Part shown: positions 19,010 to 26,042 of the stretch, one piece after another
Layout: every line of letters starts with the position of its first letter
Position numbering within the stretch: position 1 is the stretch's first letter
Assembly: GCF_000261365.1 (NCBI RefSeq)
Contig: NZ_AJVC01000003.1
Location: 1,798,001-1,862,000 of the forward strand
Direction of reading: 5' to 3'
Source: Herbaspirillum sp. GW103
GTDB lineage: Bacteria; Pseudomonadota; Gammaproteobacteria; Burkholderiales; Burkholderiaceae_D
DNA: 64,000 bases
Notes under the pieces: generated by a model
What the model was told of the DNA's origin: nothing
What the model saw: the letters and a program-made list of their open reading frames with translations, nothing else
Database searches by the model: none
Translations under genes and position numbers: made by a program

Positions 19010-19570
19010 ATGAGCGACCAGGACCGCGAGATTACCGCCACCGTCATGCGCGAGCGTAGCCGGCTGGGCGGTTTCATCCGCCGTCGGGTAGCCGACGCCG
19101 GTGAGGCCGAAGACATCCTGCAGGAAGTGTTCTACGAGTTCGTCCAGGCCTATCGCCTGCCGGAACCCATCGAGCAGGTCAGCGCCTGGCTGTTCCGGGT
19201 GGCGCGCAACCGCATCATCGACCGCTTCCGCAAGAAGAAGGAAGAGCCGCTGCCCGAGGCGCACGACATCGAGGAAGTCGACGGCGCCGAAGATGCCTGG
19301 CGGCTGGACTTGGTCCTGCCGGCCAGCGATGGCGGGCCCGAAGCGGCCTATGCCCGTGCGGCGCTGATCGAAGCCTTGCAGGCGGCGCTGGACGAATTGC
19401 CGGAGGCGCAGCGCGAAGTCTTCATCGCGCACGAACTTGATGGCCTCAGCTTCAAGGAAATGGCCGCTGCCAGTGGCACCAGCTTGAATACCCTGCTGGC
19501 GCGCAAGCGCTATGCAGTCCTGCATTTGCGTGAACGCTTGCAGGCGGTTTATGACGAATTGGAGATGTAA
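19010..19570 (+). CDS. ECF-type RNA polymerase sigma factor
   Basis: Sigma-70 family factor of about 186 residues. Region 2 is at about residues 15-85 (AGEAEDILQEVFYEFVQAYR and SAWLFRVARNRIIDRFRKK) and region 4 at about 120-180 (LPEAQREVFIAHELDGLSFKE). A Met nine codons upstream (18983) is an alternative start. The stop shares a base with the start of a small membrane-protein gene, so the two are translationally coupled, the usual arrangement of a sigma factor and its regulator. The regulon cannot be read from here. Confidence 0.9.
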   Translation: MSDQDREITATVMRERSRLGGFIRRRVADAGEAEDILQEVFYEFVQAYRLPEPIEQVSAWLFRVARNRIIDRFRKKKEEPLPEAHDIEEVDGAEDAWRLDLVLPASDGGPEAAYARAALIEALQAALDELPEAQREVFIAHELDGLSFKEMAAASGTSLNTLLARKRYAVLHLRERLQAVYDELEM

Positions 19571-19950
19571 TGGATCAGAATGAAATGCCTCAAAATCCCC
19601 CCACCCCGGCACGCCGCGATCGTGGCTTCCGTGGCGGGCGTGACCCGCGCCGCTGGGGCGTGAAGCTGCTGCTGTGCCTGCTGTGCGTGCCCCTGCTGGG
19701 TGTGGTGGTGATGCTGCTGTGGAACTGGGTGATGCCGCCGATCTTCCCGGGCGTGGCCGAGATCGGCTTCTGGCGGGCGCTGGGATTGCTGGTGCTGTGC
19801 CGGGTGCTGTTCGGCGGCTTTCGCGGGCGGCATGGCAGCTGGCATGAGAAGCGCCGCTTCATGCGCGCTCGCTGGGAAGCGATGACGCCTGAGGAACGCG
19901 AACGCTGCCAGCTGCGCAGCCGCATGTTCTGCCGCCAGGAGCGCAAGTGA
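19570..19950 (+). CDS. Small membrane protein coupled to the ECF sigma gene
   Basis: Protein of 126 residues with a basic N-terminus (RRDRGFRGGRDPRRW), two hydrophobic segments at about 31-53 and 65-82, and a basic tail containing MRARWEAMTPEERERC. No zinc-dependent anti-sigma signature (HxxxCxxC) is present. Its start overlaps the sigma-factor stop, so a regulatory partnership is likely but unproven. The EAMTPEERERC stretch is reminiscent of heavy-metal-sensor-like periplasmic helices. I do not recognise a named family. Confidence 0.75.
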   Translation: MDQNEMPQNPPTPARRDRGFRGGRDPRRWGVKLLLCLLCVPLLGVVVMLLWNWVMPPIFPGVAEIGFWRALGLLVLCRVLFGGFRGRHGSWHEKRRFMRARWEAMTPEERERCQLRSRMFCRQERK

Positions 19951-19979
19951 AGGAAAACGCCCTCCCGGGCTGAACGCCA

Positions 19980-21233
19980 TCAGCCCAGGGCCGAGGGCTG
20001 GGGCGCGATGTTCCAGTCGCGCTCCTGCAAGCCAATCGAGGTGAAGGGATCGACCAGGGTACCGGCCACCATCCGGGCCAGCAGTTGCGGTGCAGGCGGC
20101 ACCACCGACAAGCGCGCCGCCAATTGGTCGCGCACCCATGGCAACCACACCGAATCGGACTGGTAGAACGGCGTGAACATCGCCGACATCGCCTGGAAGG
20201 TCCGCACGTGGCGGCGTCGCGAGGCGGCATAGCGCGGCAGCGCCTGTTCCGGCGTATCGGACTGCTGCAGGGCATGAATCAGCGCCCGTGCATCAAGCAA
20301 GGCCATGTTGGCCCCCTGCCCCAACTGCGGGCTGGTCGAGTGGGCGGCATCACCAATGATGGCCAGCCGCTGTCCATACGGCGCAGGCAAGGTGTGATGG
20401 CCGTAGCGCGCCAGCGTCATCTGCTCGAAGCCATCGATCTGGGCCAGATAGGGATCACATTCCGGCCACAGCGCATGAATTCCCTCCTTCCATGCTTCCA
20501 GCCCCCGTTGCTTGAGCTGCTCCACCTGGTCCGGCTTGGTACTCCAGAAGAAGGCCACCATGGGATCATCCTGCTGCCTCGGACGACCAATGGGCAGCAC
20601 TCCGATCATGGTGCTGGCGCGGCGATAGCGCTGCACCAGTGAATTGACACCGAACGACAGACCGGGCTGGGCGCGCAAGGAAACCCAGAAGGCGCCATAG
20701 GGCAGGCGCTTGGGCTCGCAGGTATTGAGCGCGTAGCGGCGCAGCAGCGAACGGGCACCGCTGGCATCGATGACCAGATCGAAGGGGCCGATGCGGCGGC
20801 CGTCCGCAGTCGTGAGGCTGGCACCGGCGCTGCCCTGCTCCAGGCCGTTGATCTCATGGCCGGTTTCGGCTTCGAGCCCTTCCCTCTGCGCCGCCTCCTG
20901 CAGGACACCGAACAGGGCTGCACGATGGACGGCAATGCCATAGCGTCCGCCGCGCACGGCGTCATATCGCACATCCAGCACCGTCTTGCCGCTGAGGGCG
21001 TCGGCCCCGTAGAGGCGGTCGATGCGCTGGCCCAGCGCGGCGATGCGCGAGAACAGGCCCAGGTCTTCGAGCACCGTCAGTCCGGTGGGCTGCAGGATCA
21101 GGCCGGAACCCACCGGTGCGGCCGTGACGAAGCGTTCCAGCAAGGTGACGCGATGGCCGGCGCGCTTGAGATAGAGCGCCATGGCCAAGCCGGCCGGGCC
21201 GGCACCGGCGATGGCTACGTGCATGGATTTCAT
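19980..21233 (-). CDS. FAD-dependent monooxygenase/oxidoreductase (UbiH/PHBH-like)
   Basis: Flavoprotein of 417 residues. The FAD-binding GAGPAGLAMALYLKR motif is near residue 10, the middle motif DLVIDASGARS corresponds to the DG region, and the second FAD motif IIGDAAHSTSPQLGQGAN is clear. Such class-A monooxygenases hydroxylate aromatic or quinone-like substrates with NAD(P)H and O2. The substrate cannot be assigned. It is 2 bases downstream of an enoyl-CoA hydratase gene, suggesting a small catabolic operon. Confidence 0.87.
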   Translation of the reverse strand: MKSMHVAIAGAGPAGLAMALYLKRAGHRVTLLERFVTAAPVGSGLILQPTGLTVLEDLGLFSRIAALGQRIDRLYGADALSGKTVLDVRYDAVRGGRYGIAVHRAALFGVLQEAAQREGLEAETGHEINGLEQGSAGASLTTADGRRIGPFDLVIDASGARSLLRRYALNTCEPKRLPYGAFWVSLRAQPGLSFGVNSLVQRYRRASTMIGVLPIGRPRQQDDPMVAFFWSTKPDQVEQLKQRGLEAWKEGIHALWPECDPYLAQIDGFEQMTLARYGHHTLPAPYGQRLAIIGDAAHSTSPQLGQGANMALLDARALIHALQQSDTPEQALPRYAASRRRHVRTFQAMSAMFTPFYQSDSVWLPWVRDQLAARLSVVPPAPQLLARMVAGTLVDPFTSIGLQERDWNIAPQPSALG

Positions 21234-21235
21234 GC

Positions 21236-22039
21236 TTATCCTGCTGCAGATGAATTGCGAGTCCAGGCGGGGGCGTCTTTTTCGAGGAAGGCGCGCAGGC
21301 CTTCCCGCCCTTCAGGCGAGGCGCGCAGGTCGGCGATGACGCCGGCCGTGTATTCCGCCAATTCAGGCGTGACCTGCAGCGGATTGGCCACCTGTACCAG
21401 TTGCTTGGCGGCGCGCATCGCCTGCGGTCCGTTGGCCAGCAAGGTATCGATCACTTGCAGGACCTTGGCATCCAGTTCCTGGGCCATCACCACTTCATGC
21501 ACCAGGCCGATGGCGGCGGCGCGAATGGCAGTGAAACGCTCGCCCGAGACGAAGAAGCGGCGCGCCTGCGATACGCCCATCTTGGCGATCACGTAGGGGC
21601 TGATGGCGGCCGGAGCCAAGCCCAGCTTGACTTCGGAAAGTGCAAAGAAAGCCGCCTCGGAAGCTACCACGATGTCGCAGCACGAGACCAGGCCAACACC
21701 GCCGCCCATGACCGCGCCCTGGACCTTGGCTACCGTCGGCGCCGGGAAGCTGTTGAGGGTTTCCATCAGCAGTGCCAGCTTGCGGGCATCGTGCAGATTG
21801 TCCTCGCGCGAGGCATCGGCCATGCGGCGCATCCAGGCCAGGTCGGCGCCGGCGGAGAAGGACTTGCCGGTGGAGGCCAGCAGCAGGACGCGAGTGCGTT
21901 TGTCGTCACGCGCCTCGTTGATGAGGACGATCAGGCGGGCGATCAGCTGATCGTCGAAAGCATTGTGGACATCAGGGCGATTGAGGGTCAACGTGGCCAG
22001 GCCACGAGGGTCGATGTCGAGATGGGCGGCTGCGGTCAT
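21236..22039 (-). CDS. Enoyl-CoA hydratase/isomerase family protein
   Basis: Crotonase-fold enzyme of 267 residues. The oxyanion-hole motifs are KSFSAGADLAWM and the region GAVMGGGVGLVSCCDI, and a catalytic Glu is plausible in FALSEVKLGLAPA. The sequence layout resembles methylglutaconyl-CoA hydratases and other short-chain enoyl-CoA hydratases; the exact substrate is open. The ATG at 22039 follows a GGAGC site; upstream codons look non-coding. It is the last core gene before the accessory island. Confidence 0.88.
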   Translation of the reverse strand: MTAAAHLDIDPRGLATLTLNRPDVHNAFDDQLIARLIVLINEARDDKRTRVLLLASTGKSFSAGADLAWMRRMADASREDNLHDARKLALLMETLNSFPAPTVAKVQGAVMGGGVGLVSCCDIVVASEAAFFALSEVKLGLAPAAISPYVIAKMGVSQARRFFVSGERFTAIRAAAIGLVHEVVMAQELDAKVLQVIDTLLANGPQAMRAAKQLVQVANPLQVTPELAEYTAGVIADLRASPEGREGLRAFLEKDAPAWTRNSSAAG

Positions 22040-22350
22040 TTTCGCTCCTGCGATCAGTGGGGTCCTGCAACGAGATTGAAAACAGAGGTGCGGTGGAGGA
22101 TAGCGCAAAATTCCTGCGGCAAGTGTTACGGGGAAGACAAACACCGACTGGCTGGTCTGGAAAAAATGATGCTGTCGGGGAGCGTTCGAGGGATCGTTGC
22201 GCTACCGACGTCCAACGCTGGACAGGATTTCTGCTGGCCATTTCGGCTTGCTCTTGAGGTGATAGCAGACCCAGCCCAGCAAGCCATAAGGAATCGTGAA
22301 CCACAAGAAACAAAGCGCAAACAACTGCGCCAGCAACATGAGGAAAGTAA
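22040..22350. other. Junction between core genes and the accessory island
   Basis: This 311-base stretch has no convincing gene on the plus strand. The minus strand carries a 45-codon frame, listed separately. Composition shifts from core-like GC-rich to more balanced sequence toward 22300, which suggests that the left border of the acquired segment lies here. No direct repeat or attachment site is recognised. Confidence 0.5.
22202..22339 (-). CDS. Possible 45-residue membrane peptide
   Basis: The frame begins MLLAQLFALCFLWFTIPYG, one hydrophobic helix followed by a short basic segment (YHLKSKPKWPAE). Protein-like composition supports it, but no ribosome binding site is visible and the frame is open upstream of the ATG, so it could also be the tail of a broken gene. 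It overlaps nothing else convincing. Confidence 0.2.
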   Translation of the reverse strand: MLLAQLFALCFLWFTIPYGLLGWVCYHLKSKPKWPAEILSSVGRR

Positions 22351-22902
22351 ACGGATAGCCTGAAGCTGTCCGGCTCGCAAGAGTTCCGGCGCGAAGCCTG
22401 GTTGCAAGCTGAGTCGCAAGGCATCAAGACACAGGGTTACACGCCCAAGCAAAGTGACCTGGCCGCGCTGGAAACCTTGCGGAAAGAGCGCTCTACGAAC
22501 GCCATCACGCCCCTGCAGGAGCGCAAGGCAGAGCGCGCAACAACGGTACGCGAAGAGGCCATAACGGCGGCACCGCGCCACGATCTGAACAAGAACCAAG
22601 CGGCCATGCACGTTGAGGCCAGCAAGTTCATCGCCACCAACATGCAAGCGCTGCAAAAACGGCCCGGCATGGCCGACAAGTCGGTAGAGGACTTGACCAA
22701 GCTGGCCTACTGGCGCGGCATCGTGACCGAACAGAACAAGTTGCAGCCCAAGCCTGTGCAAGATGAAGCGCTCGCGCGCTTCGACAAACAGGCGGTTGAC
22801 CCGCAGTTTTTAAAGCGCCTGAATCAGGAGACAGAGTCGAAGATTCAGGACAAGACCACTGAGCGCGTGCAACAGCGCGATACACACGAGCAATCGCTTT
22901 GA
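22351..22902 (+). pseudogene. C-terminal fragment of a relaxase/TraI-like conjugation protein
   Basis: An open frame of 183 codons starts directly after a stop and has no good start codon (a TTG at 22402 at best), so the 5' end is missing. It opens with SGSQEFRREAWLQAESQGI and GYTPKQSDLAALE, resembling the LPD7-type region near the end of large TraI-type relaxases and plasmid primases. The rest is a charged helical tail containing DLTKLAYWRGIVTE. The same kind of tail occurs in the second zeta-like gene of this island. It is probably a remnant of a conjugative or mobilisable element. Confidence 0.55.
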
Positions 22903-22946
22903 TGAGGCCTGCCGTGCACCCACTGAATAATTTCGAGTTAGGAAAT

Positions 22947-23222
22947 ATGAAAAGGGCCTTCGCACAAACTGATGCGATTTTTGCACTCGAAGGATTTGAG
23001 CCTGACGCGGACATGCACGCAATTCGTGAAGCGCTTTTAGCAGGGCGTGTCACTCACGCTCAAGTCATCCAAGAAAAACTTGACTTCATAAAATGCACAA
23101 AACTCTCGATGGATTCAAACAGTCTCGCTCTTGGATCTAAAGTTGTTTCATGGCCAACTCCTACACCGATACCAATGGAATCTATCGGAACAAACTTGGC
23201 GCTACTGATGCCGCCCGGTTAA
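22947..23222 (+). CDS. VbhA-like antitoxin of a Fic toxin (possibly frameshifted)
   Basis: The gene starts at an ATG after AGGAAAT. Its first 50 residues (FALEGFEPD, then LLAGRVTHAQVIQEKLDF) match VbhA-family antitoxins, which block Fic AMP-transferases with an S/T-x-x-x-E-G/N helix. Here the motif reads IFALEG, so the first position is Ile rather than Ser/Thr. The annotated frame runs 73 bases into the following fic start, which is unusual. A second frame from 23093 ends with TAA at 23140, ten bases before fic, suggesting a one-base deletion. The antitoxin would naturally have been about 65 residues. Confidence 0.55.
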   Translation: MKRAFAQTDAIFALEGFEPDADMHAIREALLAGRVTHAQVIQEKLDFIKCTKLSMDSNSLALGSKVVSWPTPTPIPMESIGTNLALLMPPG

Positions 23223-23278
23223 AACAACTTGAGTACGGCCTCACTGCCGAGCGTTCTAGTGAAATACTGAACAAGAAA
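23150..23278 (+). pseudogene. Truncated Fic (VbhT-like) toxin, N-terminal fragment
   Basis: The frame starts MANSYTDTNGIYRNKLGATD and continues LKQLEYGLTAERSSEIL, which is how VbhT-type Fic proteins begin. After about 43 residues the similarity ends and the frame runs into sequence belonging to the opposite-strand zeta-like region. The catalytic HPFxxGNGR motif is absent, so no AMP-transferase can be made. The upstream antitoxin is partly preserved, as often happens when the toxin is lost first. Confidence 0.55.
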
Positions 23279-23331
23279 GCCAACTATCGGCTCCGATCCA
23301 CCAACAATAAGACGAACAAGCCGCACGTGCC

Positions 23332-23470
23332 CTACGTCGAACGAGGACTCGCGGAGGTGTGCAGCAGCGATGAATCAACGGCCTCCCGCTCCACGCGCGC
23401 TATGTTCTGTTTGATGGATTCTAACTGCTCGTCGCGGCGCAGAATCTCACCACGCTTCCGATCAGCTTCC
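23332..23470 (-). pseudogene. Out-of-frame continuation of the zeta-like protein tail
   Basis: This frame, shifted relative to the zeta-like gene, reads LEADRKRGEILRRDEQLES and then IKQNIARVEREAV, a convincing charged coiled-coil that would follow naturally on the tail if a one-base change near 23485 were corrected. It has no start of its own with a ribosome binding site. I read it as the lost C-terminus of the gene at 23462-24667. Confidence 0.4.
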
Positions 23471-24667
23471 AGATTCTGCACGAAATTCTCGGTGAAAAGC
23501 CTGTTGGTCTGCTGCGGTTGCGTCGTACTTCGCAAAGTCCGGCGCTATCCCCTTGAACTCTGAGGCCTTCTCGTGGAACCCGCGAAAGTACACCGCCTTG
23601 GCCAGCTCGCCCCCGGTGTGCTGGCCATACCTGGCATCACGCGCAAGCGTGGCTGCGTTCGCGTCGAGCTGGTTCATGGCGTGGACATGAATCCGCTCTT
23701 TCTGTACTGCGGTCAGATCGTCTTTTAACGAGTGACGCTCTGAATGTACTTGCGATACTCCGGGTCTGTCTCCATGCGATTCCCGGCTTCCACCATCTTG
23801 CGGCCGAGTTCCTGCCTCCAAGCTATGCGGCTGTCGGCCTGCTGCTTGGGTGTAGAACCCTGCTGAGTACCTTCCTTCTCGATAACCGGTGTCGAGGGCT
23901 GCTGAGAGTCTTGCGTAGATTTCGTCACGATTGCCTTCCTTTTCTAAAAAATTGATCTGCTTCCATCCTTCATACGCAGTTCTTTGCCTAGGGTTGTTGT
24001 CCAACACCTCAAGGCCCACACGATCAACAAACCGCTCATTGATTCGACGCAGCCCGGCGGGCAAGTTCCCTTGAATGTCGGCCATGACACTCAAGGATGC
24101 CCCGCGTCCATTGTTGGGATCAAGATAGCGGTAGTTCGTGCGCTCCAAGGCCACCTCGGGCGCAACGTGAACCGCCACGATTTCCACATTAAACCCTTTT
24201 TCAAGCGCCTGTTCGATCTTCTGCATCGCCGGTTCTGGGCGACTTAGTTGCCCTTCGAACACGACGGCAGCTACACCCAGCACAGCAGAGGCAACAGTCG
24301 ATGATTTCCCTGCACCTGGGATTCCCGTCACAAACACCACGGTATCACGGTCAGGCGCTGGCCCTGCTTCAACAAGCCGCCGAAACTGCTCCGAGGACAG
24401 AACAGCAGCCGCGTTGTGAACCGCACCATTCAGCGCTGAACGGCTCTCTCGTGACTGCGCAAAGCCTGGCATCAATTCTTTAAAACTGTCGGCACATACA
24501 TAGCGCCCGCCAAAGGTGTCCGGCCTAGCTGCATACTCGCTCAAAACCTGGTCGGTTCGCTTCGTGGCCAGCTCGATCGCCCTAGCCTCTGCCTCTATCC
24601 GTACCGGGTCAGTAAAGCCTCTTGTAGTGATGGTTTCCATGAGTGGGTTCGCTTTCGCGTCAGCCAT
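23462..24667 (-). CDS. Zeta-toxin-like P-loop kinase with conjugation-type C-terminal tail
   Basis: Protein of 401 residues. A Walker A motif, GIPGAGKSS, is at residues 115-123 within a zeta-like kinase domain (about 80-270). Then comes a linker of odd composition (about 280-330) and a tail with KERIHVHAMN, ELAKAVYFRGFHE and DFAKYDATAAD. Zeta toxins phosphorylate UDP-N-acetylglucosamine or similar substrates; here the kinase reaction is inferred. It starts 6 bases after the preceding zeta gene ends. The linker is overlapped by another frame with a strong ribosome binding site. The C-terminus looks frameshifted: the next frame extends EFVQNLEADRKRGEI for about 45 more residues. Functionality is doubtful. 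Confidence 0.6.
   Translation of the reverse strand: MADAKANPLMETITTRGFTDPVRIEAEARAIELATKRTDQVLSEYAARPDTFGGRYVCADSFKELMPGFAQSRESRSALNGAVHNAAAVLSSEQFRRLVEAGPAPDRDTVVFVTGIPGAGKSSTVASAVLGVAAVVFEGQLSRPEPAMQKIEQALEKGFNVEIVAVHVAPEVALERTNYRYLDPNNGRGASLSVMADIQGNLPAGLRRINERFVDRVGLEVLDNNPRQRTAYEGWKQINFLEKEGNRDEIYARLSAALDTGYREGRYSAGFYTQAAGRQPHSLEAGTRPQDGGSRESHGDRPGVSQVHSERHSLKDDLTAVQKERIHVHAMNQLDANAATLARDARYGQHTGGELAKAVYFRGFHEKASEFKGIAPDFAKYDATAADQQAFHREFRAESGS
23628..23704. repeat. 77-bp direct repeat, copy 1 (with 24674-24750)
   Basis: This segment matches 24674-24750 at 70 of 77 positions. Both copies encode the same peptide module (KERIH-HAMNQL-ANAATLARDAR) at equivalent places in the two zeta-like genes. 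Five of the seven differences are transitions. Confidence 0.85.
23725..23928 (-). CDS. Small protein overlapping the zeta-like gene in another frame
   Basis: A GTG start is preceded by AGGAAGG at 5-base spacing, one of the best ribosome binding sites in the island, and the frame is closed by a stop just upstream. The 67-residue product has a Gln/Thr/Pro-rich first half and then RIAWRQELGRKMVEAGNR and DPEYRKYIQSVTR. Third-position GC by eye is higher in this frame than in the overlapping zeta frame. No family is recognised. It may be a genuine nested gene, or a former separate gene absorbed into the zeta frame by rearrangement. Confidence 0.4.
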   Translation of the reverse strand: MTKSTQDSQQPSTPVIEKEGTQQGSTPKQQADSRIAWRQELGRKMVEAGNRMETDPEYRKYIQSVTR

Positions 24668-24672
24668 GTTGG

Positions 24673-25557
24673 TTACCTGGCATCACGCGCAAGCGTGGCC
24701 GCATTTGCGTTGAGCTGGTTCATGGCGTGGCAATGAATCCGCTCCTTCTGCATCTCCTCGATGCGCTTATGGTGGTCTTGTAGCGTCGCTTGATAGCCGG
24801 GTGGTGCTTGACGCTGCGCGGCCATTTCACGAGTTTCCGCCCACACATCGGCGGTTTCCTTGAGCTTGTCATCTGTGAGTTTGCGGCCCTCGGCGAGCGC
24901 TTCCAACACGTTGCCTCGCCCCTGAGCCTGGCTGTCGAAGAAGACATTGCCGCCACGGTCAATGACGCGAGTACGATCGAGCACGCCACCAGCCTTTGTA
25001 AGCGTATTTTCAAAGCCACGCATAGCGTCGTCGTGGTACGTCTCCGCCACCATGCGCGGATTGTCGGCCTTTGCTTGGTGCTGCAATTCATGTCGGTTGT
25101 AGATGCCTAGCAAGCTCTGCTCGCGTGGCGTGGCCACAGCCAGCATTTCGACGTTGTAGCCCTGCTCTCGCTTGCCAGCCACGAAGCGCTCTGCGCCTTC
25201 TGCCTCCCTGTAGGTACCTTCTTCCAAGATGTTGCGACGGTTGGCCACAGCCAATTCACGCAATGCCTGCACCAGCTTGCCGGCGTCAGCTTGCGTCTCC
25301 TGAGATGTCGGCTTGCTGTTGCCCAAAGGGATGCGCTCCCGCATCCGGTCGGCGTCGATATGAATGTAACCGCCCTGCTCACGCAGTTCCGACTTAGCCA
25401 GCATAGATGCTTGAGACTTGCCCGCGCCTGGCTGCCCGCCAACGAGCACCATTCGCGGCTCATCCTGTGCCGTCGTTTTTCCAGCTCGCTTTACGTAGTA
25501 GTCAAGCGCGATAGCTTTCACCTGCTCATCAGTGAGCGGCTTGTATGCTTCAACCAT
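24673..25557 (-). CDS. Zeta toxin family protein (C-terminally truncated)
   Basis: Protein of 294 residues with the classical zeta arrangement: Walker A GQPGAGKS at 41-48, then IHIDADRMRERIP at about 66-78 carrying the substrate-site Asp, and the motif ILEEGTYREAE typical of these kinases. Zeta/PezT toxins phosphorylate UDP-GlcNAc and block wall synthesis. It starts 2 bases after a small gene that may encode its antitoxin. The tail stops at TLARDAR exactly where sequence identity with the neighbouring gene's tail ends, so the terminal module seems deleted. The kinase core looks intact. Confidence 0.78.
   Translation of the reverse strand: MVEAYKPLTDEQVKAIALDYYVKRAGKTTAQDEPRMVLVGGQPGAGKSQASMLAKSELREQGGYIHIDADRMRERIPLGNSKPTSQETQADAGKLVQALRELAVANRRNILEEGTYREAEGAERFVAGKREQGYNVEMLAVATPREQSLLGIYNRHELQHQAKADNPRMVAETYHDDAMRGFENTLTKAGGVLDRTRVIDRGGNVFFDSQAQGRGNVLEALAEGRKLTDDKLKETADVWAETREMAAQRQAPPGYQATLQDHHKRIEEMQKERIHCHAMNQLNANAATLARDAR
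24674..24750. repeat. 77-bp direct repeat, copy 2
   Basis: Second copy of the 23628-23704 repeat, encoding the last residues of the first zeta-like protein. The homology breaks at the GCCAGGTA position, where this copy goes directly to a TAA stop. Confidence 0.85.
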
Positions 25558-25559
25558 TC

Positions 25560-25802
25560 TCAGCGCACCGCAAACGCGGCATCTGCATCAAGGATGCGCT
25601 GAATGGTTTCTGTGTCCGTGGGGGTGAGGCTGTCTTGAAGTTCATCAAGTGCAGCCAAACGCATTTCACAATAACGGATGAAGTCCTGCGATGGCTTAGC
25701 TTTCTGCTGTTCATCATGGATGGCCTGCATAAATGGCTGGCGACCCTGCCCCAAAACTTCTAACGCCACCTCGTACCGCACACCGTTTTTTAGGTCTGAC
25801 AT
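25560..25802 (-). CDS. Small protein upstream of zeta toxin, candidate antitoxin
   Basis: Acidic 80-residue protein starting MSDLKNGVRYEVALEVL after a strong AAAGGA site; no signal peptide or membrane segment. Predicted mostly helical, with the C-terminal half LAALDELQDSLTPTDTETIQ. It ends 2 bases before the zeta toxin ATG, the standard antitoxin-first arrangement with translational coupling. It does not resemble epsilon or PezA, so the role is assigned from position only. Other possibilities are a plasmid accessory gene unrelated to toxicity. Confidence 0.6.
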   Translation of the reverse strand: MSDLKNGVRYEVALEVLGQGRQPFMQAIHDEQQKAKPSQDFIRYCEMRLAALDELQDSLTPTDTETIQRILDADAAFAVR

Positions 25803-26042
25803 TTCTATTCCTTTCAAAACTATTTGCGCTTGCGCCGCCTTTGGCCGCGCCCCTTGGCTTCCCATACCGTGGTGCCCGCTTCTAGCACCCGAAGCACCTT
25901 GCCAGTGTGCTCCCTTATCTCGCGTCGTAGTGAGGCAATTTTCTTACATACTTCAGGGTGACGCCCACCGACGCGCTGCCGGTGGCCAGCAAGGGGAGGA
26001 TGGCACGCTTGGGAAGTAAGTAGGTCATGTGCTCTTTCTTTA
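25803..26042. other. Gap with an open frame that lacks a start codon
   Basis: On the minus strand a frame is open from 26080 to the TAG at 25820 and contains a protein-like stretch (HPEVCKKIASLRREI and then VLRVLEAGTTVWEAKGRG with a very basic end), but no ATG, GTG or TTG occurs in it. A competing 37-codon frame starts at an ATG at 26024. One of them is probably a decayed small conjugation-element gene; I cannot choose. Confidence 0.35.

Noticed and set aside
22126-22761. 211-codon minus-strand frame across the left island border
   Set aside because: It runs antisense to the relaxase-like fragment and has Cys/Arg/Ser-rich nonsense composition.
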